The translations under genes and the position numbers were made by a program. Below the pieces are notes generated by a model. That model did no database searches, had not been told where the DNA came from, and worked only from the letters and a program-made list of their open reading frames with translations. 64,000 bases of DNA. It comes from Aricia agestis (lineage: Eukaryota; Arthropoda; Insecta; Lepidoptera; Lycaenidae). The first letter of the stretch is position 1. Each line of letters opens with the position of its first letter. The DNA is taken from NCBI RefSeq assembly GCF_905147365.1, contig NC_056407.1, positions 14,099,001 through 14,163,000 on the forward strand, given 5' to 3'. Shown here piece after piece: positions 9,840-20,803 of the stretch.

Positions 9840-11140
9840 TTAGGCTAAGAATAACCAACAGACAGACATACTTTCGCATTGATTTTAATATAAGTAATAA
9901 TGTTTTCTCTTCGCATATGCTCGCAAAAGCTCTCAACAGCTTTCTTAGCCTCTAAAGTATGATAGAGAAAAGGTTGTAACTTTATATTCGTAGAAGTTCA
10001 TAAAGCTTATTAGCAATCGCACAAAGGACGTCGGTTTGCGGGAAACAAAAAAGCGGCGTGCGATTGATCACATCTGGTTTCCGTTGTTCGTTGCCGTGAG
10101 AACCGACACAGAGACCTTAGCAACTGTATCTACTAATTTAATATTGGTTCTTATTAACGTTATTGCTGATAAGAATTGATAGAAAAATGTAGTTTAATTT
10201 TCCATAGATAAAAAAGCCAAGAGTCCAGTCGTTTCATTTATAAAAAAAATTCAACATTTTTAATTAGGAAAATCTCTACATTTCATACGTGACGAACTCG
10301 ATATGTACAGTTTGTTTATTTCACGATCATTATAGTTATACAAATATTATTTTATTGGTGAAATTGGTGGTATCCGCTATTTGAAGTAAAAGAGAATCCT
10401 ACAGAAATCGTACATTTCCCATTCTTTACTCTACATAAATTTGTCTTAGAGCCTTTTCAATGGAAACAAGTAAACTCACTTCTTCTGCTTATAAGGCCTT
10501 TTTGGACTAGTAACATACTATTGTCTATTCTGTGCTAGTGATAAGAATATTAAAACTCGAAGTTATAACTTATAAACACTAAAAGCTCACAAATATGGGG
10601 AGAAATTCCTCAGCGCAATAAATCTACATTGCGTACTTTGTTTTATGAGCTTTTTGTTGCTAGTCTAAAGAGTACAATCTACTTAGCCATAGCTTTAAAA
10701 GCTTAGTATCTATTTAATGTATAATTCTGATAACAATGAACCTATTTATTTCTCGTTCTGTTAAATGTTTCTGAGGTTAGTATCTATATATTTTTAACCT
10801 GCTTAAATATTTTAGCTATATGTAACGTTTAAAACTTAAGAAAGCAGTGTCTTATCTTTCAGTTGGGTAATATTGTTTTAGCAAAATGTTATAAACTTTA
10901 TAACTATGGACGATACAATCTTTTTAATGAAGCCAGAGAGTGTTTGAGAGTAAAAACTGCTTACAGCTACTAAGTATTCAAAGAGCTACGAAGCTCGTCA
11001 TGTAGGGTAACAGCCCAACCACAATAAAACAGATGCTCACCGAGGATACGAAAGCCGGTTTGCTCGTTATTTGCACTTGAAATCACCGAATAGAGCATTT
11101 AAACCGCGGTAGGTGAACTTATTTATACCACTTCACTTAC
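9840..11140. other. AT-rich DNA 3' of the 11 kb gene, no exon identified
   Basis: Later exons of the minus-strand gene at 11141-11482 would lie here or further left. I found no exon with convincing acceptor and frame. A minus-strand open stretch near 10010-10110 is possible but weak. No repeats were recognised. Confidence 0.4.
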
Positions 11141-11482
11141 GTCATAATCGTCAGGGTAATCGTCCAGCTTGTCGCTCCTCTCTGCCTTCATCCGCTGCAG
11201 CTCCTGCATCACCCTCTGCAGCTCGTCGTCGCTCATGGTGGGCATCATCAGCTGCATAGCAGTCAAGAGCTCCTCGTCCTCATCTTCCGTCGGCTCCTGG
11301 TCCGGCACGAGCGAGTTGAGCCGGTCCAGCTTATCATAGAGGCTGTCTCTGGTGGGAGACAGCGTGAACCTCTCCAGCTTTTGGTAGAACTTCTCGAGCT
11401 GGTCTCCCAGGGTGGGGGGGTTGGTGACGAGCGCGGTGCGCGAGCGGTCCGTGAGCAGCACTAGCAGCAGCAGGCGCAACAT
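11141..11482 (-). CDS. First coding exon of a small secreted acidic protein, family unknown
   Basis: The ATG opens a 114-codon exon on the minus strand. Residues 1-16 (MLRLLLLVLLTDRSRTA...) look like a short signal peptide with cleavage near SRTA/L. The mature part starts TNPPTLGDQLEKFYQKLERF, then has an acidic stretch (EPTEDEDEE) and a helical segment (DDELQRVMQELQRM), ending LDDYPDDYD. There are no cysteines. The frame stops five codons later, but GAC is followed by GTAAGTG, a consensus donor, so the protein probably continues in a downstream exon that I could not find. If unspliced, the product would be 119 residues ending VSEVV. The exon is GC-rich compared with its surroundings, and the 5' flank is CpG-rich, as expected of a promoter and first exon. 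I do not recognise the family; a secreted peptide precursor or small structural protein are options. Confidence 0.65.
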
Positions 11483-11600
11483 GTCGGCGGCGCGGCGGGA
11501 ACGCGACTGCCCACATGTCAGCCGGTGCCCGGTCGCCGCGCCGCGCCGCGCGCCGGTCGGGACGCTCGGGCGGGGTAAACGCGCGGTTCTCTGCCTTTGA
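11483..11600 (-). promoter_or_regulatory. CpG-rich 5' flank of the secreted-protein gene
   Basis: A dense CG run (for example CCGCGCCGCGCCGCGCGCCG) directly upstream of the ATG contrasts with the AT-rich surroundings. It is probably 5'UTR and core promoter. No TATA box was identified. Confidence 0.4.
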
Positions 11601-11736
11601 ATTAATTTACTTTTTGTTGCTTGGCTATTCTAAAGTAAATGAGTGGAGTATACAAATGTATGAAGTTAGAAATGTTAGAGGACTGATATAAATTTTACAA
11701 CATTTATGATATTGATCTGGATCTAAGTAGTGAATT

Positions 11737-11769
11737 AATCCATACTAATATTATAAATGCGAAAGTATC

Positions 11770-11808
<39 letters not shown>

Positions 11809-12090
11809 TGCTTTCACGCCAAAACTACTGAACCGATTGCAATGAAATTTTGTACACAGTTATTCTAGAGTCTGAGAAAGGACATAGGCTACATTTTGAT
11901 GTGGGAAAATATCTTATTTCCATGAAAATATCGATGAAAATGAATTCGCATTGCGCGTGGCCAGCGCTCATCCCGGGGGTCCTGGGTTCGAGTCCCGCAG
12001 GCGGAACAAAAAGTTTTCAATGTTCCTGGGTCTTGGATGTGTATTAAAATAAAATTTCAAAAATCTTAAACATATTTTATGTATAATACT
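11737..12090 (+). mobile_element. Helitron-like ~350 bp repeat with tRNA-type B box (copy 1)
   Basis: Starts TCCATACTAATATTATAAAT with a long GTCT run. It continues through ACTACTGAACCGATTGCAAT and CATAGGCTACATTTTGATG to GGGTTCGAGTCCCGCAGG, which contains a Pol III B-box match (GGTTCGAGTCC). It ends TTATGTATAATAC. Other copies are at 40516-40870, 41620-41965 (minus), 62007-62350 and 62525-62870. Confidence 0.7.
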
Positions 12091-13014
12091 AGCTGTTGCC
12101 CGCGACTTCGTCCGCGTGGACTTCAGTTTATAGCGCGCGATGTCAACAAAATTGGTGTCAAAAGCTTTTATAAAAAAACCCTGGTACCCCTTAAATCAAT
12201 ACAGCTGTGCAGTGTGCACACAATAAGTATTTAATTTTTTTATATTAAACTTTATATTTTATGCCAAATTTTAAAGCTTATTTAGCTCCAATTACACAAC
12301 TTTACCCATAAACTATTTATCATTGATAGATTTAAGGTTACGTCACTGCACAGATAAAGTACTGAGTTATTTAATACCGTAGAATAGATATAACAATCGA
12401 AAAAAATCGAAACTTAAATGTAAGATGATACCACGTCTTATAGGAAGACTTTTGAGCAAGCGTCAGCGCGATGTAGAAGACGCACGGCGCCGTCTATTAT
12501 GAATTGTTGGAATTAACTTAATTTGAACAAATTTACGCATTTTCACCCCCTTACAGCCCTTTTTTCCAGTAAAAAAGTAGCCTATGTCCTTTCTCAGGCT
12601 TTAGACTATCTGTATACAAAATTTCATTACAATAGGTTCGGTAGTTTTGGCGTTTGGCGTGAAAGCTAGACTGACAGACAGACAGACAGACAGAGATACT
12701 TTTGGCGTTTGGCGTGAAAGCGAGACTGACAGACAGACAGACAGACAGAGATACTTTCGCATTTATAATATTAGTATAGATTATGTGCACACTGCACAGC
12801 TGTTTTTGGGTATTTTGATTAATTAAGGGCCGCGCTTCACCGGAATGGCAGCGGCGAGGCGAGTACTTTCAGCGCTGCCATTCCGGTGTAGCGCGGCCCT
12901 AAGAGGGGTAACACTTACCAGGGTTTTAAAAAGTATTTAAATTTGACACAAATTTTGTTGACACCGCGCGCTATAAACTAAAGTCCACGCGGACGAAGTC
13001 GCGGGCAACAGCTA
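12091..13014. mobile_element. Helitron-like composite with outward 3' ends
   Basis: The left edge CTAGCTGTTGCCCGCGACTT is an inverted Lep1-type 3' end. The right edge GAAGTCGCGGGCAACAGCTA then GT is a plus-oriented 3' end. Inside are two CAGA runs in a local duplication (GGCGTTTGGCGTGAAAGC twice) and the GC hairpin at 12827-12899. Two head-to-head copies are likely. Confidence 0.65.
12827..12899. repeat. GC-rich hairpin inside Helitron-like repeat (copy 2)
   Basis: Same hairpin as 347-419: GGGCCGCGCTTCACCGGAAT pairs with ATTCCGGTGTAGCGCGGCCC. Confidence 0.85.
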
Positions 13015-13848
13015 GTATAAAATATACTTACAGTAACAATGATATAGAAAAATTAAAATTGCCTTGTTTAGATAATATGGTATAGGTAAAAAGCACCTTG
13101 TTGAATGTACCTAATTATTATGTATCTTTTGGAAGCTTTGTTGAAATGCTTTATGAATAACCTTTAACCAGGAAATTAATACCACCATTGTCAATTATTA
13201 TTCCATACTTCATTGCTATACAAGACTGAACTTAATATAATAAAAGGGAATAAATAAAATTAAAATTATTTTTATTCTCTGTTATTTGCTAAAGAGTATA
13301 AGTGCTGCAATGCATTGTTTTAAAACAAGTTGAAAAAAAAACATAATATTATTGTATATTATCTAAGCTTTATCGTGGCCAACTATCCTGCATTTACCCT
13401 ACCCGCTACCGATACGTACATGCATTTGATCTTTCTATAGCTATTATTATCTTCTTATAATATAAATAAAATACCGTCCGAACAACGTCCGAAACATTCA
13501 TTCATGAATGCTTTTGATTTCTTTTGAGAGCGCCACACGCGAGCAGTTTTTGTTCCTTCGATAATCCTCATACGATTATTTTGTTGGTGATGATTTGATG
13601 AAGGTATTCAAAAACAATCATAACTGATAATTGACTTTTGGTAAAAAACAATAGTCCTTCCCAGAACACTCGTAAATTAGATATGTAGGTATTAGGCACA
13701 TATTTAACATCAATTTAACATTAAGTATTAAGTACAAAAGTGCTTAATCAATATATATTATACTTAAGCTATGTAATTTTAGGACAAAATTAAAAAAAAC
13801 AATATTGTAATAATAATTTTAAATTGCTTAATACAAATTTTATGTTGT
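13015..13848. other. AT-rich intergenic DNA, nothing recognised
   Basis: No open frame, terminal repeat or RNA-gene motif found. Confidence 0.5.
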
Positions 13849-14029
13849 ACTATCAGAGAAGTTGATTCCTATGCAAATCGGGGACCTAAGTAGTTTGGTT
13901 GCGTTACGTCATTTCAAACCCAGCTGACAGATCAGAATTAATGAATTAACATTGAATTGACATATTCGACCAAATAATGTTGGTCTGTCAATTGCATAGG
14001 TATCAACTTCCTCGATGGTACATTGCTAT
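13849..14029. mobile_element. Palindromic MITE, family 'TTTGGTCG' (copy 2)
   Basis: The ends GTACTATCAGAGAAGTTGAT and ATCAACTTCCTCGATGGTAC are complementary. Inner TTTGGTTGCGTTACGTCA and CGACCAAATAATG match the copies at 4560-4712 and 30604-30769. Confidence 0.7.
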
Positions 14030-14104
14030 TAGCGTAACCAACAAGGAAATACTGTATAGTTCCTATAAAGGAAAATTTATTTTAGGTTGGCCACAGTCCA
14101 CAAT

Positions 14105-14375
14105 ATTTATCTAAATAAGAATAAGAATAAGAATAAGAATACTTTTATTTCCAGCATCACACGAAACATCATAATAATTAAACAGTATTCAGTGGTACAG
14201 TTATTATGATCTAGTCACAAACAGTATATATCAGATCTATAAATATTATTACAATGCTGTGTGATGCCAAAAATTGGCCCCAGCTCAGCAAACGCAGCAA
14301 GCGAGCCCGCTGCACTGATATTCTGCGGGGGCCAATGAGTGGCTTCACAATACTAATAAACTAAACAGTAAAACG
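14105..14375 (-). mobile_element. LINE 3' end fragment (minus), AAGAAT tail
   Basis: Begins with four AAGAAT units next to ACTTTTATTTCCAGCATCAC, which on the minus strand reads as a 3' end with a short tandem tail, typical of CR1/Jockey-type LINEs. The body, with TGTGTGATGCCAAAAATTGG and a GC-rich block, is non-coding 3'UTR-like DNA. Confidence 0.45.
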
Positions 14376-14458
14376 TACAGAAATTGACATGGAACTAAAG
14401 TCAAGAAAGTGAAGAAATTAAAAATTAAATTAAAAAATTAAAAATTAAAAGTTAAAAA

Positions 14459-14529
14459 GTGGCAACATCGTAGTGTCATCCCTTTTTTCTTAGATTGATT
14501 AGAAAGGGATGACACCACGATGCCGCCAC
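14459..14529. repeat. 71-bp imperfect hairpin
   Basis: GTGGCAACATCGTAGTGTCA and TCCCTTT pair with AAAGGGATGACACCACGATG and CCGCCAC around a ~17-nt AT loop. It could be a MITE core or a folded transcript element. Confidence 0.7.
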
Positions 14530-14942
14530 CCCTCAACCTCCTCACTTACTTGACAGACTATATATACATTAAATAAAATACAACTAAATAATCTTAAGAT
14601 ATTAATATCGACTTACTTTTTATGTGCTGTTGGCTTTTACATTTAAGATGATATAAAAAATAAAAAATAAAAAAATCAGATTTGACAGGACGAAAGAAAA
14701 AGAATAATAAAATAAATAAATAATCATGGCGGTTTGACATCTGCGTAAAACAATGAGGTTATACTGCGTAAAACGTGGTTATTGACGTGGCAATATTAGA
14801 AAACGTAAAAAAAAAATAAGAGAAAATAACGAAATATAATAAGCGTATTTTCAATAAATCAAGTCCTTTCCCTGTTTCATAATCGTTATTAATAATTCTA
14901 AATATAAAATACCAACGCACGCACGGAACCAACATCCGTGTA

Positions 14943-15066
14943 TTTATAATCCGCATGAGTCACATTGGCGAATATTTCAGAGAACGCCGAGACTATGGTG
15001 TTGGGGGCGATTTCTCCATGCAGTTTTACCTCGAAGTTTCCGTGAAAATGATCCTTATGTCTGGTA
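14943..15066 (-). other. Possible orphan protein-coding exon (minus)
   Basis: One minus-strand frame stays open with coding-like composition in otherwise AT-rich DNA: HKDHFHGNFEVKLHGEIAPN, then VSAFSEIFANVTHADYKYTD and VGSVRAL. Just upstream is a pyrimidine-rich acceptor, CTTATTACGTCTTTATGCTACCAG split over its last bases. A GTATTT donor-like site follows RAL. I see no partner exons and do not recognise the domain. Bounds are approximate. It may be a relic exon. Confidence 0.3.
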
Positions 15067-15532
15067 GCATAAAGACGTAATAAGAGTAATATAATCCTGA
15101 ACAGATTTCATTCTCGCCCTCAATACAATACACGTAAAATTTAATCAGCGATCGCTAAAGATAAGTCCAGGATGGAATGAGAAATCCTGTGATAAAACAA
15201 ATATCTACATAACGGGAAATGAGGTACCACTTGGCAACGATTTAAATTTAAAAATTGCATTTGAAAGCGTCCCTGTATAATCCCTAAGCTGTTAAATCCA
15301 TTAATAACAAAAAAAAAAATTAGGAAGATTATTTAAGTATGTACTTACCTACCTTATTGTCCGTAAAATAACAATTAGTAGGTTCAGCTTAAGCTAAGTG
15401 GCCCAATTGCATCCGACAGATAAAAGATTAGATAAAATAACGATGACACATTTTCCGGCTTTTCGCTGAGCAATATTTGGTTAGGGCTAGTACCTAGAAT
15501 AACAGGTAAGATTCTTTTGATTAAGCGAATAA

Positions 15533-16491
15533 TGCCTGATTTCACCAACCGTCTCCTTACGATTTAGTGTCCTCCTAGCGACCTTTAAGTGTGTATTATA
15601 TCAAACTAAATTCTCGGGTTTAAGAACTCAGAACTTGATGACACATGAGTTTTGTTAAAAACGTATTTGTCCTAATATCCTAAGATCCGACCGTAAAATC
15701 CTGCATGGATCGTTTTTGCGATCAAATATATTTTAAAATAATCTTTAGAACGTATAGAATGGATTAATGTTGGGTTGCCTTGTTAAAAGTAGCCGCAAGT
15801 ACCTCTAATTGAGCAAAATGAAAGCCCGTAATACAAACTTGCGTGTATTCAATGGAAAAATAAGAACTAAGAAGGAATGACATTGAGAAATGACAGGACA
15901 CTACGCATAAAAATAAAAACGCCTGTTAAATAAAAATTGCAATCTTGCGGGTTCTCGACGTCCTCAAATTCTCCCAGGCATAATAATTGTAGGCCTGAAC
16001 ATTTGTCTTAAACAAAAGTGATGGCAACCCCAGTTTGCGGCTATCGTGCAACTGGAAACCATGGATATTCATGCATAAAATGCATAAAACTTTAATTTTG
16101 TATCAAAATTATTAAAAAAATCGATGCTTCAATTTTGATGATGAACTATGTCTGTTTACGGGCTGGCAACCCTAGGTTGCGGCCGACTTAGAGCTGGCAA
16201 CCATTTATACTTTATTTTGTCTCGTCATTTTCTTTCAAATGATGTAAAATTTACTGAAAAAAATATTCAAACAAATTATGCATTTATCTCATGAACATTA
16301 AACTTAATTAGAGGTACTTGCGGCTACTTTTGACAAGGCAACCCAACATTAATCCATTCTATACGTTCTAAAGATTATTTTAAAATAAATTTGATCGAAA
16401 AAAACGATTCCTGCAGGATTTTACGGTCAGATCCAATACTATAAGAGATACATGACTCTAGGGGGCACTTAGAGGTCGGTGAACACAGGCA
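15533..16491. mobile_element. ~960 bp foldback element
   Basis: Terminal inverted repeats TGCCTGATTTCACCAACC and GGTCGGTGAACACAGGCA enclose long inner arms. The left arm (about 15682-15840) has ATCCGACCGTAAAATCCTGC and GGATTAATGTTGGGTTGCCT. The right arm (about 16290-16437) carries their complements. The ~450 bp loop is unique and non-coding. Confidence 0.75.
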
Positions 16492-17202
16492 TACCTAAGA
16501 CAAGATAATACAGTTTATAATAAACTATGAAAGAAATTGTGGTAGACAATATTATGTCTATTATTATAGATGTTCTAAAATTGTTTAAACAAAGCCACTA
16601 CTCTTTTGTGACTAAAACGATTCGAGTAGGTACATAACGGCAAAAATGGCATACTTGTAAGCTTGTTCGTGGGAACAGATAAGAGCTTTTCCCGTTTGTG
16701 AAATTTCCTTTTGCAATAAGAAGCTTTTGAGTCTTAAGCTTCTTTATGATTTATGTCCTTAATAAAAAAGTACATGGTAGATTCGTATTTGAAATTTTAT
16801 AAAGTTATCATTAAATGGAAGTAAGCTGTAAATATAATAATCTTAAATCCCATCTTATTTTAACTTTAATAGTTTGGTAATGTGTTTATTTTCTAGACAC
16901 GTATCTATTTCAATAAAGTTTTAATAATATCTAGTAATCTGTTCTTACATTAGACGGTTTACAATAGTAATAATTGTAGATAGAGTTCGTAAAAAATGGC
17001 AGCTGTATAAAATATAGCTCACGTCCCAAATTCCACGGTTTTCTATTACGTTTTCAGTTTAACAGTGTTGTTGTGCCATATTATTTATTTCTGGCGATAA
17101 TTCAAAAGATCGCATACATCAAATGTTTCGAAGCGTAGAGTTCCAGAAGGGCAATATTTCAGCAGTTGTTTACCTAGAGTTATTATTTTAATATTCACTA
17201 GA
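16492..17202. other. AT-rich intergenic DNA, nothing recognised
   Basis: No gene or repeat boundaries were identified. Confidence 0.45.
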
Positions 17203-17290
17203 GATCGCCCAATGGTCGAAATTCGACCAAGTTAAATGATGACAGACTGGCCGTGTAATAATTGTCTAACAGTATTTAAGATTTAAAAAA
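17203..17290. repeat. AGAGATCGCCCAATGGTCG interspersed repeat (copy 1)
   Basis: GAGATCGCCCAATGGTCGAA, ATTCGACC and CTGGCCGTGTAATAATTGTC recur in the same order at 38611-38780 and 59853-60540. The spacing differs between copies. It lies just outside the left end of the DIRS element. Class unknown. Confidence 0.6.
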
Positions 17291-17322
17291 AAAACTAAAT
17301 CTAGTTATTAAACACTTGACCG

Positions 17323-17467
17323 TTATTTGAAGCATAATAATTGAGATAGGCACTTCCGTTTCCGCAGATTTTACCTCCTTTTCTTTCCTGAATGTTGGTA
17401 GCTCTGTCAACCTTGGCGCCATCATCGAGCAGGTAGAGGGAGAATTCCCGCTCGACTATGATCATTG
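17323..17467 (+). repeat. DIRS left inverted terminal repeat
   Basis: Starts TTATTTGAAGCATAATAATT and ends CTCGACTATGATCATTG. It is the reverse complement of 22541-22685, apparently without mismatch by eye. Identity of the two arms implies a fairly recent insertion, or maintenance by the replication mechanism. Confidence 0.9.
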
Positions 17468-17808
17468 GCGTTTTGTTTTCCGCACCGCACAGTCGTGCTC
17501 AGAAGTCATTACGTATTATACCTCCTTATTATATAACTCCCAGTTATATAATTTAAGTATAAAGTGAAATAATTTCAGTGTTGTGTTTTTACCGTTTTTC
17601 AAGGTTTTGGTAATTCACGTAAGTTATATTTTTATACATTTTTTCTTTAGAAAAGATGAACATTTCATATTAATAACGATTTTATCGTTCGTATCGTTAC
17701 TTTAATAACGAATATAAATTTAAATACTACATTTAAATTTTTAAATATTAATTTTCTAGTTAAGTTCTTGTGTTTGTGTTCTTTCCTAGGTTAAGGTAGC
17801 TATTAATA

Positions 17809-19620
17809 ATGAATAACGAATGTGAATTTGTTCATGATTCGGTAGTGACACCAGCTAACGTTAGATTTGAAACTACCCACTAATGTGGTTAATAAAAAAT
17901 TGCACATTGTTCTCGTGCAAGGTCATCTAGTAGTAGTAGTTGAACAAATGATTCGAGCTCGTCATCGACTTCTACTTCACACAGCAAACGTAAATCGAGG
18001 CGCCGCCGCCACAAAAAGGGGGGGAGCAAATACAGACTGCGCTATAACCACCCTTTAGCTAAATTAACTCAAGAGGTTAATGAACTTAACAAAAAGGTTA
18101 ATTATTTTTACGAAAACCGATCTATTTTTCAAAATCATGCAATTGCATCGACGATAATGTCAGTCGGGAATTGTATAGCAAATCAAATGAAAATGAAACG
18201 ACCGTTAGAAATTCTTTATAACCGAATCTTGTTTTTGAAATTGAAACAAAACTTAAAGAAACGTCCGTTACGAAAACTTCTCTTTCGGGGGTTTTGGCTA
18301 TATTAAATAAATATTCAACATAATAACGAATGGTCAGAAGTTCGTTATTCTGAAGTTCAAGAATTTTATAATCATATACTAGTTTTTGTTGATTTAGAGG
18401 TCAATGATGAGCTTAAATATTTAGATTTAAAAAAAAAAAAAAAAAGCTCACGTGCACAAATCATACGCGGCATTATTATATTGCGTACTTATGCAGCGCG
18501 GAGCATTGAAATCTGCTCTTGAGAAATTGTTACAATGGTCACACGCTTCAAGCTTGACCCCTGAAGGTTTAATGAAACCGTTAAGGATTTGTATCACAAC
18601 GTCAGAGTTACTTCAATTAATTTGTGGTCTGAGCTGGGCTTTGAGATCTATGAGGTTTTCAAATGAGACGCAATGCAATTATCAATTTCGTTCATGACCC
18701 AGTTCTGGCAATCATTTTATCTAAGTTAATTCCGAGTTGCTGGTGTCACTACTCGAAAAGACTGAGGGAGCTCGCAAAACCTTTGTTGCGAATAGTCAGA
18801 ACAATGTTGCTGCCGCTGCGCAAGCGGGTTCTAGAGCAACAGATTGACTCGCCGCCCCCCGCAGGGGCAGGCTAAGAGTTATATATCCGCGCAGGGTATG
18901 TCTCATGGATGTTGTGCTAGCTCGCACATTTCCCATGCTCACCAGTCTGCGCAAGGCTGATTCTTACAATCGTCCCCCACAGGGACAAACAATAAATTTT
19001 GAACCACGGTCAATGCCTAGCAATGCACGAAGTTCTTTTCACTCGAGAGCTTAGCCTACCCCCGCAGAGGCAGACTAAGAATTATATACCCGCGCAGGGT
19101 ATGTCTCATGGATGTTGTGCTAGCTCGCACATTTCCCATGCTCACCAGTCTGCGCAAGGCTGTTCTTACAATCGTCCCCCGCAGGGACAAACAATAAATT
19201 TTGAACCACGGTCAATGCCTAGCAATGCACGAAGTTCTTTTCACTCGAGAGCTTAGCCTACCCCCGCAGAGGCAGACTAAGAATTATATACCCGCGCAGG
19301 GTATGTATCATGGATGTTGTGCTAGCTCGCACATTTCCCATGATCACCAGCCTGCGCAAGGCTGTTCATACAATCGTACCCCACGGGGACAAAGAAATAA
19401 TTTTGAACCACGGTCAATGCCTGGCAATGCACGAAGTTCCTTTCACTCGAGAGGAGCTCGATTGGACAACTGAGGGAACTTCCAGGGCAAAAGTACCCGT
19501 GAATATGCCGCTTCTCTTTCGGATCTCGGGAATCTCTGGGATCTCGGGAATGCCAAAAAACGTAACTGACAATCAAAAATTCAGAGCGGGTCAAACTTTG
19601 AAGTTTTACCACCGTTTCTC
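17809..19620 (+). pseudogene. DIRS gag-like region, broken
   Basis: An ATG (MNNECEFVHDSVVTP) opens the region. After a frame shift it continues as a serine- and arginine-rich basic segment (SKRKSRRRRHKKGG), then a heptad-like stretch (LTQEVNELNKKVNYFYEN). Further frames are joined only by shifts and stops, including a poly(A) run near 18431-18446. Serine/arginine-rich gag-like first products are known in DIRS elements. The 3' part is the tandem array at 18891-19470. Confidence 0.55.
18891..19470 (+). repeat. ~202-bp tandem repeat, about 2.9 copies
   Basis: GCAGGGTATGT starts units at 18891, 19094 and 19296. Each unit contains CATGGATGTTGTGCTAGCTC, GGGACAAACAATAAATTTTG and CACGAAGTTCTTTTCACTCG. 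One frame reads CSYNRPPQGQTINFEPRSMP in each unit but meets a stop at each boundary. The array is internal to the DIRS gag region. Confidence 0.85.
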
Positions 19621-19635
19621 GTTGGCAGCGCCTAG

Positions 19636-20374
19636 ATGCTCCAGGTTATTATTATAAAGATTCTAAAAGGGTACCGCATACCATTCATGGAGAAACCACC
19701 TCGGTTCATTCCAAAATTAAACCAAAATCATTTTTCTACCACAGAGTCTGAAGATATGTATCTCCAAATTCGACAAATGATATTCCAGGGTGTCTTAGAA
19801 GTTGCCAGCCCCTTGCCAAGTTTTATTTCGACAATGTTTCTGGTCCCTAAGGTCGACGGGTCCTGCCGTCCTATTTTCAATCTTTCCACTCTATTCGATT
19901 ATGTTTTGACTCAGCCATTCGGGCTCATAAATGTTCAACTAATGACAGTTTCATTTTGCAACCCGACGATTGGCTTTGCAAAATATACCTGTCCCAAGCT
20001 TATTTTACCTGGCAGTCGCTCCATCGCACTGACGGCTCCTACGTCTGTATACAAGGGACAGTTGCTGCAAATTACTTGCTTATTGTCCGGTCACCTGCTT
20101 CCCTGACCAATTGGGTTAAACAAACCCTCAGAGAGCAAGTTCTGCGTATCATCGTTTATTAGGACGATTATCTTATTGCTTATTAAAACAAAATCATCCT
20201 ACAGAAGCATGTCCATATTTTGCTTCAAAGGCTTTACTTACGCCTCAACAAGACCTGGTATTTCTAGGTGTTCGTTGGAACACGTTTCAAAACGAAAAGC
20301 TACTTCCAGGCGAGAAAATGTCTAAAATTCATCAAAAGATTTTACCAGTCCTGCCTTTTTTGACTGCCATAGTG
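19636..20374 (+). pseudogene. DIRS reverse transcriptase, broken, 5' part
   Basis: The frame runs PPRFIPKLNQNHFSTTESED, then MIFQGVLEVASPLPSFISTM, FLVPKVDGSCRPIFNLSTLF, matching the RT start (VPKKDG.RPVLNL) of DIRS/Ty3-type enzymes. A second frame carries KIYLSQAYFTW, the motif A region, where the usual D before LSQAY is absent. The YxDD box reads VY, a TAG stop at 20160-20162, then DDYLIAY. Several shifts are needed, so it is not functional. Confidence 0.8.
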
Positions 20375-20803
20375 TTTCAAACAGCTTGGACCCCCTGGAA
20401 TTACGCCGAGATGTTGCTTCACTCTGCATCCTCTATGGGTTGTATCACGGGGAGTGCTCTGAGGAATTGTTCAGAATCATACCACCTGCAACTTTTCGCT
20501 ATCGTCCCACGCGAAAAACATACCATCCTCATCATCTTGATGAGTGGCAGTCTTCCACAGTGCGTTTTTCGCGTAACTTTCTGCCGCACACTGTAAAACT
20601 CTGGAATGAACTGTCACCAGCAGTATTTCCGGACCGATACGACCTGCAAACCTTCAAGAAAAGAGCGTATACCCTCTTAAAAGGCCGGCAACGCACCTGC
20701 AGCTCTTCTGATGTTGCGAGTGTCCATGGGCGACGGTAGTTGCTTACCATCAGGTGACCCGTTTGCTCGTTTGCCCCCTTATTTAATAAAAAAAAAAAAA
20801 AAA
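20375..20803 (+). mobile_element. 5'-truncated LINE inserted in the DIRS element
   Basis: An open frame (20386-20739) reads ELRRDVASLCILYGLYHGEC, then HPHHLDEWQSSTVRFSRNFL and LWNELSPAVFPDRYDLQTFK, ending KGRQRTCSSSDVASVHGRR. This is the typical C-terminus of a lepidopteran non-LTR retrotransposon ORF2. It is followed by CATCAGGTGACCCGTTTGCT and a poly(A) tract. The last ~110 bp, from AAGGCCGGCAACGCACCTGC, is shared with the SINE-like copies elsewhere in the window. No target duplication could be defined. Confidence 0.75.

Noticed and set aside
10005..10115. Minus-strand open stretch as second exon of the 11 kb gene
   Set aside because: No good pyrimidine tract before it and no conserved features, so the join cannot be supported.
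11769..11808. CRISPR-like or regulatory array from GTCT runs
   Set aside because: These are simple tetranucleotide microsatellites at the start of Helitron-like repeats, with no spacers.
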